Source: Streptomyces sp. Je 1-79
GTDB taxonomy: Bacteria > Actinomycetota > Actinomycetes > Streptomycetales > Streptomycetaceae
NCBI RefSeq assembly: GCF_025195125.1
Contig: NZ_JAMGSL010000001.1
Coordinates: forward strand, 602,026 to 666,025
Direction: 5' to 3'
Length of the DNA: 64,000 nt
Notes under the pieces: generated by a model
Seen by the model: only the letters and a program-made list of their open reading frames with translations
What the model was told of the DNA's origin: nothing
The model's database searches: none
Translations under genes and position numbers: made by a program
Shown: one piece after another, positions 52,482 to 61,126 of the stretch
How the letters are laid out: each line of letters starts with the position of its first letter
How positions within the stretch are numbered: the stretch's first letter is position 1

Positions 52482-52733
52482 TCAGGCCGCCCGCGAGGTC
52501 TCGGACTTGGTCACCTGCGGAAGCCCGCCGAACTCCGCGTCGAACATCTCCATGACGCCCGGGGCGCCGATGGCGCGGCGGAAGGCGGCGGTCGCCGTGT
52601 CCAGGAGCTGCTCGTGCTCCTTCTCGAGGGCCACCTGCGCGAGGTAGTCCTTCATGGACATCCCCGCGCCGTCGGCCAGCGCCTTGAAGCGGTCCCGTGT
52701 CGGCTCGTCGATCTTGACGGTGGTGTCAGCCAT
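52482..52733 (-). CDS. ribbon-helix-helix antitoxin
   Basis: The 83-residue protein begins DTTVKIDEPTRDRFKALADGAGMSMKDYLAQVALEKE, a ribbon-helix-helix DNA-binding unit, and its remaining part (LLDTATAAFRRAIGAPGVMEMFDAEFGGL) would bind the toxin. It is first in the operon and has a near-perfect palindrome 8 bases upstream of its start, as for autorepressing antitoxins. It is divergent from alkB. Confidence 0.82.
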   Translation of the reverse strand: MADTTVKIDEPTRDRFKALADGAGMSMKDYLAQVALEKEHEQLLDTATAAFRRAIGAPGVMEMFDAEFGGLPQVTKSETSRAA

Positions 52734-52740
52734 GCCTTGA

Positions 52741-52758
52741 GTATGCCGCGCGGTATAC
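52741..52758. promoter_or_regulatory. antitoxin operator, near-perfect palindrome
   Basis: GTATGCCGCGCGGTATAC is an 18-bp palindrome with a single mismatched pair, 8 bases before the antitoxin start. This is the expected site for the RHH dimer and toxin-antitoxin autoregulation. Confidence 0.65.
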
Positions 52759-52816
52759 CGGCGCGGCTACCGCTTGGGACGGGAAGGTGATTCGCTCACG
52801 TGTTCGGTTCTTGGTC

Positions 52817-52822
52817 TACGCT
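52817..52822 (+). promoter_or_regulatory. -10 box (TACGCT) of a probable leaderless promoter
   Basis: TACGCT ends 6 bases before ATG 52829 and no ribosome-binding site is present. Confidence 0.45.
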
Positions 52823-52828
52823 GGAACC

Positions 52829-53476
52829 ATGACCGCGACGCGACCCCACATGCCCGCCTTGCAGGGCTCCCTCTTCGACCAGGGCGCCGACATCGGCCCG
52901 GGCCCGCTGGACGGCGTACGGCGGATCGCGCTCGACGAAGGAGCGTGGGTCGACCATCTGCCCGGGTGGTTCCACGGAGCCGACGCGCTGTTCGAGGAGC
53001 TTGCCGCAGGCGTCCCGTGGCAAGCCGAGGAGCGCACGATGTACGACAACGTGGTCGCCGTGCCCCGCCTCCTCGCGTACTACCGAGAGGGCGCCCCGCT
53101 CCCGCATCCCGCCCTCGTCGAAGCCCGTGAGGCCCTGAGCGCCCACTACGCCCCCGAACTCGGAGAACCGTTCACCACCGCCGGCCTCTGCCTGTACCGC
53201 GACGGCCGCGACAGCGTCGCCTGGCACGGCGACCGCATCGGACGCTCCGCCACGCAGGACACCATGGTCGCCATCCTCTCCCTCGGAGACCCTCGCGACC
53301 TCGCCCTCCGCCCTCGCGGCGGCGGCCCCGTCGCCCTCCGGCTCCCTCTGGGCCACGGCGACCTCGTGGTGATGGGCGGCTCCTGCCAACGCACCTGGGA
53401 ACACGCGGTCCCGAAGACGAGCCGCGCCGTCGGGCCCCGCATCAGCATCCAGTTCCGGCCCAGAGGCGTGGGCTGA
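52829..53476 (+). CDS. AlkB-family alpha-ketoglutarate-dependent DNA repair dioxygenase
   Basis: The 215-residue enzyme has the iron site His133-x-Asp135 (AWHGDRIG) and His192 (TWEHAVPKT), with 2-oxoglutarate-binding Arg204 (GPRISIQFR) and Arg210. These are the residues of AlkB, which oxidatively removes methyl groups from alkylated bases in DNA or RNA. ATG 52829 is six bases from a -10 box, indicating a leaderless gene. It is divergent from the toxin-antitoxin operon. Confidence 0.92.
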   Translation: MTATRPHMPALQGSLFDQGADIGPGPLDGVRRIALDEGAWVDHLPGWFHGADALFEELAAGVPWQAEERTMYDNVVAVPRLLAYYREGAPLPHPALVEAREALSAHYAPELGEPFTTAGLCLYRDGRDSVAWHGDRIGRSATQDTMVAILSLGDPRDLALRPRGGGPVALRLPLGHGDLVVMGGSCQRTWEHAVPKTSRAVGPRISIQFRPRGVG

Positions 53477-53678
53477 CCATCTCTCCTCCGGCGGCGGCGC
53501 GGACGGACGGCGCGTCAGCCGCCGACGGCGGGAGCGCGTGAACGGCGCTCGTCCCCTCACGCGGGAGCCTTCCCCACGCCGCGGGGGCGGGCGGTCCGCC
53601 GGAGCGCCGTGGGCGACCCGCCCTCCACGCCCCGGCCACAGTGCACGGCCCACGGGCCGGTGTGTCACCGACACCGCC

Positions 53679-53684
53679 TACGAT
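53679..53684 (+). promoter_or_regulatory. -10 box (TACGAT) before the Ser/Thr kinase gene
   Basis: TACGAT ends 8 bases before ATG 53693, so the transcript is leaderless or nearly so. The 216 bases before it contain no gene. Confidence 0.4.
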
Positions 53685-53692
53685 GTCCGCTC

Positions 53693-55441
53693 ATGAGCGC
53701 GAGCGAGGACCGAAGACCCCTGGTCGACGGGCGTTTCCACCTGATCTCCCGGCTGGGCAGCGGCGGCATGGGCACCGTCTGGCGAGCACGCGACATCGCC
53801 TTGGAGCGCGATGTCGCGCTCAAGGAGGTCCGTCCGCCCGACCCGGCCATCGAGGACGCGAACCCCGGACTCGCCGCGCAGATGCGCGAGCGGGCCGTCC
53901 GCGAGGCACGGGCCCTGGCCCGGCTCTCGAATCCGCACGTCGTGACGATCCACCACATCGTCGAACCCCAGGACGGTTCGCACCCCTGGATCGTCATGGA
54001 GCTCGTCGAGGGACGCTCGGTGTACGACCGTCTCGCCGAAGGCCCCATGGCCGTCCCCGAGGTCCTCGCCCTCGGGCGGGAGGTCCTGTCCGCCCTGCGC
54101 GCCGCCCACTCCGCCGGCATCCAGCACCGCGACGTGAAGCCCGCCAACGTGCTGCTCCGCCCCGACGGCAGCGCCGTCCTGACCGACTTCGGCATCGCGG
54201 TGCTCAGCGAGGCGACGTCACGGCTCACCTCCACGGGTGACCTGATCGGCTCGCCCGAGTTCATCGCCCCCGAGCGAGTGCGCGGCGAGGAGGGCAACCC
54301 GGCCTCCGACCTGTGGTCGCTCGGCATGCTCCTGTACGTCGCGGCGGAGGGCCACCACCCGCTGCGCCGGGCCACCAGCCTCGCGACCGTGGTCGCCGTG
54401 CTCGACGACCCGATCCCGGCGCCGGTCAGGTCCGGCGCGCTGGCACCCGTACTCGCCCAACTCCTCGTGCGCGACCCGTCCGCGCGACCCGACGCGGCAC
54501 GACTGGAACAGCTGCTGACCGACGCCGCCACGCGGCAGTCCGGCACCACCCAGGCCCCGGCGGAAGCGGCCCGCGGCGCGTTCGGTCCGCCGCACGCCCA
54601 CCCCGCGTATGGGCCTCCGCCCGCCGCGTCGCAGCCCTGGCACACCCCCACCGTCCCCTCCCACGCCTCGTCCGCCCCCACCGCCCCGTCCTACGCCGCC
54701 CCGGCTGTCGGTGGAACGTTCGGCGCGCCCGTCCGGCCCGGCCAGCCCTCCGCCGCTCCCCGACCGCGCCGCCGGACCGCCGTCCTCGCGGCCTCCCTCA
54801 CGCTGGCGGCCGCCGTGGCCGTCGTGGGCGTCGTGAAACTGCTCCCCGACGGCGGCACGGACACCGGGGCCAAGGGCGGCGACGCCCCGACGAGCGCGGA
54901 GCGCACCCCGGGCCAGGGGGCGAGTACGGGAAGCGGCGGCGGTACGCAGCCCGGAACCACCACGCCCAAGGCCGTCGCGCCCCGTGGCACCCTCCTCACG
55001 ACGGCCAACGTCCGCACCGTCATCGAGTCGTTCCGCAAAGCCAGCGGTTCCACCACGATGAAGGAACTGACGATCTACGAGGGCTATGCACTGGCCTCCA
55101 TCCCGACCCGGCCCGGCGCGAAGACCTACGACGCGTACGAGTACCGCGGCGGGATCGCCCGGAAGACCGGCCCCGGCGGAACCATCGACGCCGACGCCGC
55201 CGACGAGCAGCCGTTCGACGCCGCCGCCATGCCCTGGGACGGCCTTCCCGCGCTGATGAAGCGTGGCGAGAAGGAACTGAAGGTGGAGAGCCCGACGATG
55301 CGCTACGTCATCGTCGACCGCTGGACGTTCAACGAGGACCGCCCGACCCTGCGGTTCTACCTCATCAACGAGTACAGCGCTGTCGGCTACCTCGCCGCCG
55401 ACACCTCCGGGAAGGTCGTGTCGAGTTACCCGGCTTCCTGA
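53693..55441 (+). CDS. transmembrane serine/threonine protein kinase
   Basis: The 582-residue protein has an N-terminal kinase domain: glycine loop LGSGGMGTVW, Lys44 (VALKEV), catalytic HRDVKPANVLL (Asp147), DFGIAVLSE (Asp165) and APERVRGEEG. Then follow a Pro/Ala/Thr-rich juxtamembrane region, one membrane helix near 363-383 and an extracellular domain (VIESFRKASGSTTMKELTIYEGYALASIPTRPG...LINEYSAVGYL) without PASTA or other recognised motif. The external domain probably senses an unknown ligand. It phosphorylates intracellular targets. It is convergent with PhzF. Confidence 0.94.
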   Translation: MSASEDRRPLVDGRFHLISRLGSGGMGTVWRARDIALERDVALKEVRPPDPAIEDANPGLAAQMRERAVREARALARLSNPHVVTIHHIVEPQDGSHPWIVMELVEGRSVYDRLAEGPMAVPEVLALGREVLSALRAAHSAGIQHRDVKPANVLLRPDGSAVLTDFGIAVLSEATSRLTSTGDLIGSPEFIAPERVRGEEGNPASDLWSLGMLLYVAAEGHHPLRRATSLATVVAVLDDPIPAPVRSGALAPVLAQLLVRDPSARPDAARLEQLLTDAATRQSGTTQAPAEAARGAFGPPHAHPAYGPPPAASQPWHTPTVPSHASSAPTAPSYAAPAVGGTFGAPVRPGQPSAAPRPRRRTAVLAASLTLAAAVAVVGVVKLLPDGGTDTGAKGGDAPTSAERTPGQGASTGSGGGTQPGTTTPKAVAPRGTLLTTANVRTVIESFRKASGSTTMKELTIYEGYALASIPTRPGAKTYDAYEYRGGIARKTGPGGTIDADAADEQPFDAAAMPWDGLPALMKRGEKELKVESPTMRYVIVDRWTFNEDRPTLRFYLINEYSAVGYLAADTSGKVVSSYPAS

Positions 55442-55457
55442 CGCCGGGTGGCCCCGC

Positions 55458-56324
55458 TCAGACGATGCGAGTCCCTGCCCCGCTCACCCGCACCCGGGCG
55501 TCTCCCTCACGCAGTTCCACGGTGATCAGGCTCGGGCGGCCCATGTCGGCGCCCTGGTGGAGGGTGAGGACCGAGGCGCCCGGGACCAGGCCGAGTTCCC
55601 GGGCGTAGGCGCCGAAGGCGCCGGCCGCGGCGCCCGTCGCCGGGTCCTCCACGACTCCGCCGACCGGGAAGGGGTCGCGCACGTGGAAGACAGTCGGGGA
55701 CTCGCGCCACACCAGCTGCACGGTGGTCAGGTCGAGCCGGTGCATGAGCGCTTCCAGCCGTGCGAAGTCGTACGCGAGATCGGCGAGACGCTCCCGGGTC
55801 GCCGCACCGAGGACGAGGTGGCGCGCGCCCGCGAAGGCGATGCGCGGGGGCAGGGTGGTGTCGAGGTCGCCGGCCGGCCAGTCGAGGGCGGCGAGCGCCT
55901 CGGCGAGATCCGCGTCGGCAACCCCCTCGACACGCGGTTCGACGGTGGTGAGGATGGCCCGCATGACGCCCGCCTCCTCCCTCACGCTCACCGGAACGGT
56001 TCCCGCCCGGGTGGCGAACACCAGGTCGCCGGGGCCGATGCGTTCGCCGAGCGCGACGGCCGTCGCCACGGTCGCGTGACCACAGAACGGGACCTCGGCC
56101 TTGGGGCTGAAGTACCGGATGGTGAAAGCCCTTCCCGGTTCGCCGCCGAGGTCGGCGGGCGGGGAGGTCAGGAACGCCGACTCGCTGTACCCGAGCCCCG
56201 CGGCGATGGCGAGCATGGCGTCGTCGCCGAGCCCGGCCGCGTCCAGGACGACGCCGGCGGGGTTTCCGCCTTCGGGATCGGTGGAGAAGGCGGTGTAGCG
56301 CAGGACTGCGGGCTGTGTCGTCAT
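55458..56324 (-). CDS. PhzF-family isomerase/epimerase
   Basis: The 288-residue protein has FSTDPEGGNPAGVVLDA at the start (conserved GGNPAGV), then GYSESAFLTSPP with the catalytic Glu of the PhzF family, FSPKAEVPFCGHATVA and VEDPATGAAAGAFGAY. PhzF-like enzymes act as isomerases or epimerases, and only some take part in phenazine synthesis; no phenazine genes are nearby. ATG 56324 is 140 bases from the divergent sigma-factor-like gene, with a palindrome between. Confidence 0.9.
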   Translation of the reverse strand: MTTQPAVLRYTAFSTDPEGGNPAGVVLDAAGLGDDAMLAIAAGLGYSESAFLTSPPADLGGEPGRAFTIRYFSPKAEVPFCGHATVATAVALGERIGPGDLVFATRAGTVPVSVREEAGVMRAILTTVEPRVEGVADADLAEALAALDWPAGDLDTTLPPRIAFAGARHLVLGAATRERLADLAYDFARLEALMHRLDLTTVQLVWRESPTVFHVRDPFPVGGVVEDPATGAAAGAFGAYARELGLVPGASVLTLHQGADMGRPSLITVELREGDARVRVSGAGTRIV

Positions 56325-56362
56325 GATCGGCGCAACTGCGCTGCCCGGCGGATTGTTCCGTC

Positions 56363-56380
56363 ACGTGACCCACGTCACGT
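56363..56380. promoter_or_regulatory. palindrome ACGTGAC-CCAC-GTCACGT
   Basis: Perfect 7-bp arms with a 4-base centre lie in the divergent region between phzF and the sigma-factor-like gene. They could be an operator for either. Confidence 0.45.
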
Positions 56381-56463
56381 CAAGGGTGGTCAGGATTCCG
56401 TTATCCGGTGTCCCCTCCGACGTCTCCCATGTGTCGGCATCGTCAACAGGCAGGACAGGCAGC

Positions 56464-58410
56464 GTGAATCAGGGCATAGGCACGGAGCAGGCCCAGGGTC
56501 GGGAGCTGGTCAGGGCGGCGATGAGCGGCGACCCGTGGGCACGGGACCCGATGATCGCCGCCCACGTGCCCCTGGTCTACAACGTCGTGGGCCGCGCGCT
56601 GAACGGCCACCACGACGTCGACGGCCTCGTGCGGGAGACGATGCTGCGCGCCCTCGACGGACTGGGCAGCCTCCGCGACCCGGACGAGTTCCGGCCCTGG
56701 CTGGTGGCCATCGCCGTGGACGGCGTCCGCAGGCGCACGCAGCGGTCCCAGCACCTCGGCGATGCCGGTGGCCTCCCCACGCCCGGGCCTGACTTCGCGG
56801 ACCTGACCGTGGGACGGCTCTACCTGTCCGGGCAGGAGCGCGAAGCCGCGGAGGCGGCCCGCTGGATCGAGCCCGACGACGGGGACCTGCTGGCCCTGTG
56901 GTGGCTGGAGTGCGCGGGCGAGCTGACCCGGTACGAGGTCGCCGCGGCTCTGCAATGGCCCGCCGAGCACGTGGCCGTACGGGTGGAGAGCCTGCGGGCG
57001 CGGCTCGACGCGGCCAGGGCCGTCGTCGGCGCGCTCTCGGCGAACCCGCTCTGCCCGGCCCTCGGGTACGAGGCAGGGACCTGGGACGGCCGCCCCTCCG
57101 CCCCGTGGCGCGAGCACCTCGCCCGGCACGCCGGCGGCTGCGCCCACTGCTCCGCCCGCTGGCGGGGCCTCGTCCCCCTGGAGTCGCTGCTGGCGGGACT
57201 GCCCCTGGTGCCCCCGCCCGCGTCGCTGCTCGCCGGCGTCCGGGAGACGGCCGCGTGGGCGCTGACGGCGACGCCCGTGACGCCCCAGGCGACCATGACG
57301 CCCCACGCGACCATGACGCCCCACGCGACCATGACCCCGCAGGCGACGACTCAGGCTCAAGGCGCGTACGAGACGCCCGCGCCGCACGATGACCCGTGGC
57401 CGTACGCGACGGCGGGCGGAGCCGACTGGAGCGATCAGACCGACGAGCTCGACCGGTCCGACCTCATCGGTTCGGTCGATCTGACGCGACCGTACGCCCC
57501 GGTGATGCCGGAGGAGCCCCCCACGGCTCTCGGCTCCCAGAGCGCCGCCGCCTGGGCGGCGGTTCCCGGACCGCGCGGCGCACGGAACGCCCGCCGTCGC
57601 CGCCGCCAGGAGCGGGAGCGCAACCGGCGCAGGGTCGTCGTCACCGCGGGGATGGCGGTCGTCGCGCTCACCGGCGGGTCCTTCTACCTGAGCGGCGGAC
57701 GCGGGGGAGAGGGGGAGGTCCTCGAAGTGAACCGCGCGGCGGCCCCTGCCCCGGACCTGCCGTCCGCGCAGGAGGCGGCCGGACTCACCCCGACTCCCTC
57801 GACCGCGTCGGCCTCCGCTTCCGCCTCGGCCTCGGCGTCACCCAGCGCCAAGGCCACCGCGACGTCCACTCGTCCGACGCGCACCGCGGCGCCCGATCCG
57901 ACGAAGACCTCCAGCCCCCGCACCGCGTCGCCCAAGCCCAAGCCCACTCGGGCCGACACCGGCACCGGCAGCGGATCCGGCAGCGGCTCGGGCTCAGGTG
58001 CGAGCAGGCAGGGCGACTCCGGCTCGGGCTCGGTCGCCGACCAGGTGGTCAGCCTCGTCAACGCCGAGCGCGCCAAAGCCGGATGCGGCCCGCTGACGGC
58101 GAACTCGACCCTGAACAGAGCGGCCCAGGGCCACTCCGACGACATGGCCGCCCGCGACTACTTCGACCACACCAACCCTGACGGCGACGGGCCGGGCGAG
58201 CGCGTCACGGCCGCCGGGTACCCCTGGTCGACGTACGGCGAGAACATCGCCATGGGGCAGAGCACCCCGGAGCAGGTCATGGAGGCGTGGATGAACAGCC
58301 CCGGCCACCGCGCGAACATCCTCAACTGCGACTTCAAGGAGATCGGGATCGGCGTCCACTCCCAGGGCGGCCCCTACTGGACCCAGGTGTTCGGCGCACG
58401 GCGAGGGTGA
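56464..58410 (+). CDS. ECF sigma-like / zinc-finger / transmembrane / CAP-domain fusion protein
   Basis: The 648-residue protein begins as an ECF-type sigma factor: ELVRAAMSGDPWARDPMIAAHVPLVYNVVGRALNG (region 2), then GDLLALWWLECAGELTRYEVAAALQWPAEHVAVRV (region 4). A zinc-binding HxxxCxxC motif follows (His222, Cys226, Cys229, in RHAGGCAHCSARW), as in ZAS anti-sigma factors. A Pro/Ser/Arg linker with repeats, one membrane helix (about 391-410), a long Ser/Ala/Thr/Pro and Gly/Ser stalk (about 430-520) and a CAP/SCP domain (524-648: VVSLVNAERAKAGCGPL, GHSDDMAARDYFDHTNPDG, YGENIAMGQ, NSPGHRANIL) complete it. It resembles the ECF52 group. Start GTG 56464. Confidence 0.88.
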   Translation: MNQGIGTEQAQGRELVRAAMSGDPWARDPMIAAHVPLVYNVVGRALNGHHDVDGLVRETMLRALDGLGSLRDPDEFRPWLVAIAVDGVRRRTQRSQHLGDAGGLPTPGPDFADLTVGRLYLSGQEREAAEAARWIEPDDGDLLALWWLECAGELTRYEVAAALQWPAEHVAVRVESLRARLDAARAVVGALSANPLCPALGYEAGTWDGRPSAPWREHLARHAGGCAHCSARWRGLVPLESLLAGLPLVPPPASLLAGVRETAAWALTATPVTPQATMTPHATMTPHATMTPQATTQAQGAYETPAPHDDPWPYATAGGADWSDQTDELDRSDLIGSVDLTRPYAPVMPEEPPTALGSQSAAAWAAVPGPRGARNARRRRRQERERNRRRVVVTAGMAVVALTGGSFYLSGGRGGEGEVLEVNRAAAPAPDLPSAQEAAGLTPTPSTASASASASASASPSAKATATSTRPTRTAAPDPTKTSSPRTASPKPKPTRADTGTGSGSGSGSGSGASRQGDSGSGSVADQVVSLVNAERAKAGCGPLTANSTLNRAAQGHSDDMAARDYFDHTNPDGDGPGERVTAAGYPWSTYGENIAMGQSTPEQVMEAWMNSPGHRANILNCDFKEIGIGVHSQGGPYWTQVFGARRG

Positions 58411-58647
58411 CACCGGCCCCAGGGCGCCCGTCGGTCTCCCACGGACGTGCCATCGGGCGCCGTGGGCCAGGCGTGCGCCCTTGGCCACGACTCCAGCGGA
58501 AGCCCGACGGGAGGAGCCCGTCGAGGGCCGCCGCCACCGAGGTCCCGGCCCACCGACGGACACCCGCCCGGAGCCGGGGCCGCGCGTCGACATCGCTTGC
58601 TCCGTAAGGCAATTGACAGCGCGAACCCGGCACGTCAGAGTCCCGGA

Positions 58648-60114
58648 GTGAGCGAGATCAACGACCTGACACCGACGGAGTCGCGCATATGGCGGGCCTT
58701 TCCGCGAGGCGAGTCCGTGGACTTTCGCGCCGCCGAGGACGAGGATCCGGCACTCGGCAGCGCCTGGGGCGCTGAGCGCACCGTACGGGCGAGTGTGCTG
58801 CGGGCGCTCCTGATCAAGGCTCCGCAGGAGGAGGGAGAGATTGCCGCGCTCAAGATCACGGGGGCGCGGATCACCGGCGTACTGGACCTGAAGTACGCGA
58901 CGATCGACGCCGCGATCCGACTGAGCCACTGCCACTTCGATGCCGTTCCCGATCTGTACGGTGCCCAGCTGCGCCAGCTCAACCTGAGCGGGTCCGCCCT
59001 GCCGGGCCTGGCCTCGGCGACCTTGAGGGTCGAGGGGGTGCTGCGGATGACGGGCTGCCAGGTGCGGGGGCCGGTGCGGCTCGGCGGGGCGCAGATCTCC
59101 GGGGCACTGTTCATGGAGCAGGCGCGGTTCACGGCCACGGACGACTCCGAGCCGGTGCTACAGCTCAACCAGGCGACGATCGGAGCCGACTGGTGGGCGC
59201 CGGAGATGCGCGCGCACGGCCAGGTCCGACTCACCGGCGCCACCATCGCCGGGCGGATCAACGTCCAGGACGCCGAATTCGACAACCCGGGCCACACCGC
59301 GCTGGACGCACAGAACCTCAACGTCGGAGCCCACGTCCGGGCACGGTGCATCCGCACACAGGGCCGGGTCGAGCTCCGAGGCTCGCGCATATCGGGCCGA
59401 CTCGACCTGCTCCACGCCCGCCTGTCGCATCCGGGCGACACGGCGCTGCGGGCGAGCAGTTGTGTCATCGGCGAACTCTGGCTGCGGGGTGGCGATCGCA
59501 TCGAGGGCGCACTGAACCTGCGGCGTTCTCAGATAGAGATCCTGACCCTCGGACCGGAGATGCTGCCGGACGAGGTGTACCTCAGCAATCTCGCATACAC
59601 CGTACTCAGCCCGCACGAGCCCGCCGAGAGCCGCCTTCCGATGCTGGAGCGGGACGGCGACCGGTACGAGCCGTACGGCTACGAGCAGTTGACAGCCGCC
59701 TACCGCCACGTCGGCGACGACGACGCTGCCCGGCTCGTCCAGCTCGCCAAACAGCGCCGCCGGCGCACCACGCTCACCTGGTACGGACGACTGTGGGGGT
59801 ACGTCCAGGACGCCACCGTCGGCTACGGCTTCCGCCCGTTGCGCGCCGCCGTCTGGCTGCTGTCCCTCATGGCCGTCGGCTCCCTCGCGTACGGCCTGGA
59901 CCACCCGCGCCCGATCAAGCCGGACGAGTCGCCCGACTTCAACCCCGTCTTCTACACCCTCGACCTGCTCCTGCCGGTCATCAACTTCGGCCAGGAGTCG
60001 GCATTCGCCCCCGAGGGCTGGCACCAGTGGCTGTCGTACACGCTGATCATCACCGGCTGGATCCTGGCGACGACGATCGTCGCGGGCGTGACCCGCACGG
60101 TCAACCGCCCATGA
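58648..60114 (+). CDS. beta-helix (pentapeptide-like) membrane protein
   Basis: The 488-residue protein has an N-terminal 300 residues of short repeats that build a right-handed beta-helix (ITGARITGVLDLKYATIDAAIRLSHCHF, GAQLRQLNLSGSAL, LTGATIAGRINVQDAEF), then three membrane helices at the C-terminus (PLRAAVWLLSLMAVGSLAYGL, NPVFYTLDLLLPVINFG and WLSYTLIITGWILATTIVAGV). Similar Streptomyces proteins are annotated as membrane oxidoreductase, for which I see no motif; the C-terminus resembles a channel pore. It starts at GTG 58648. The 237 bases upstream contain no gene. Confidence 0.72.
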   Translation: MSEINDLTPTESRIWRAFPRGESVDFRAAEDEDPALGSAWGAERTVRASVLRALLIKAPQEEGEIAALKITGARITGVLDLKYATIDAAIRLSHCHFDAVPDLYGAQLRQLNLSGSALPGLASATLRVEGVLRMTGCQVRGPVRLGGAQISGALFMEQARFTATDDSEPVLQLNQATIGADWWAPEMRAHGQVRLTGATIAGRINVQDAEFDNPGHTALDAQNLNVGAHVRARCIRTQGRVELRGSRISGRLDLLHARLSHPGDTALRASSCVIGELWLRGGDRIEGALNLRRSQIEILTLGPEMLPDEVYLSNLAYTVLSPHEPAESRLPMLERDGDRYEPYGYEQLTAAYRHVGDDDAARLVQLAKQRRRRTTLTWYGRLWGYVQDATVGYGFRPLRAAVWLLSLMAVGSLAYGLDHPRPIKPDESPDFNPVFYTLDLLLPVINFGQESAFAPEGWHQWLSYTLIITGWILATTIVAGVTRTVNRP

Positions 60115-60154
60115 CCGCCGGGGGCCTGAGGCGCTGGTGGGCTGGAGCGGCGGC

Positions 60155-60160
60155 TAGGTT
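60155..60160 (+). promoter_or_regulatory. -10 box (TAGGTT) of a probable leaderless promoter
   Basis: TAGGTT ends 6 bases before GTG 60167; no ribosome-binding site is present. Confidence 0.45.
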
Positions 60161-60166
60161 GGGCGC

Positions 60167-60766
60167 GTGGATGTTCCTTCGGTGGATGAGAGTCGTGCGC
60201 TGCACGTGAAGTACGCTCCGAGCTCTGAGGCCTTCGATCTCGTTTTCACGCACTGTGAAATCGTGTGGAAGGTAGCGGAGCGTCTGATTGCTCTGTCCGG
60301 TTCTGACGTCGACGCCGAGCTGGTTCGTGCCGGCTGTCTGCTGCACGACATCGGCGTGTACCGCCTCTACGACGCCGAGGGCCGGCTGGACACCCGGAAC
60401 TATGTGCGCCACGGAGTGCTGGGTCACGAACTCCTTCGCGGGGAGGGCCTGCCAGACCTGCTGTGCCGGTTCTGTTCGTGTCACACAGGGGTGGGGCTGA
60501 GCAGGGAGGACGTTCTGTCCCAGGGGCTGCCTCTGCCGCCGGGGGACTATCTGGCCGTCTCGCCGGAGGAGCGGCTGGTGATGTACGCCGACAAGTTCCA
60601 CAGCAAGACCACACCGCCGAGGTTCGTCGGCCCGGACGCGTACGCGACGTACGTGGGCCGGTTCGGCCAGGACAAGGTGGCGGCGTTCGGAGCGCTGCGC
60701 TCGACGTTCGGCGACCCGGAGATCAGGGATCTGGCTGTGTCGTACGGACACGCCCTCACGGACTAG
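60167..60766 (+). CDS. HD-domain phosphohydrolase
   Basis: The 199-residue protein has FTHCEIVWKVAERL (His29), AGCLLHDIG (His60-Asp61) and VRHGVLGHELLRGEGLPDLL (His82 and His87), the metal-binding residues of HD-type phosphohydrolases in the form that acts on nucleotides (YfbR/YedJ-like). The C-terminal part (LVMYADKFHSKTTPPRF) supplies the final Asp. It likely hydrolyses a dNMP or similar. GTG 60167 fits the -10 box at 60155. A strong terminator follows. Confidence 0.87.
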   Translation: MDVPSVDESRALHVKYAPSSEAFDLVFTHCEIVWKVAERLIALSGSDVDAELVRAGCLLHDIGVYRLYDAEGRLDTRNYVRHGVLGHELLRGEGLPDLLCRFCSCHTGVGLSREDVLSQGLPLPPGDYLAVSPEERLVMYADKFHSKTTPPRFVGPDAYATYVGRFGQDKVAAFGALRSTFGDPEIRDLAVSYGHALTD

Positions 60767-60795
60767 TAGCTTCTCCCCCTCTCTTCGGGCACGTG

Positions 60796-60832
60796 CGAAT
60801 GGCCTGCACCTCAGGTGGGTGCAGGCCATTCG
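60796..60832 (+). terminator. strong terminator after the HD gene
   Basis: Perfect 15-bp arms (60796-60810 with 60818-60832) enclose a 7-base loop, 30 bases after the HD stop. The rest of the 360-base gap to 61126 contains no recognisable gene. Confidence 0.8.
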
Positions 60833-61126
60833 TATGTCGCCGGCCCGCGGCGTGGGGGAGGCCGCGGGCGGGCCGTTCGAGCGGTCCCATTCGCTCCCGG
60901 CCCGTGTGCCCCCGAACCTTCATTCCATGCACGGCGTCCCATGGACTGTCGACGGGCCGCCTGCGCAACCGGCCGGTCGAGGGCGGGCACTTGGCCGAGA
61001 GCATGTCCATCATGACAGGTCAGGGGCGTTTTTCGTAGGACGGAACGCACAGTTCGCGAGCCTTGTCCGGTCCGCGTCCCGACTCCCACAATCTCCTTCG
61101 TGAATCACCCGGAGAGCAGGGGGAAC

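Noticed and set aside
55458..56324. PhzF gene as sign of a phenazine cluster
   Set aside because: No other phz genes are present; most PhzF-like proteins are not in phenazine pathways.
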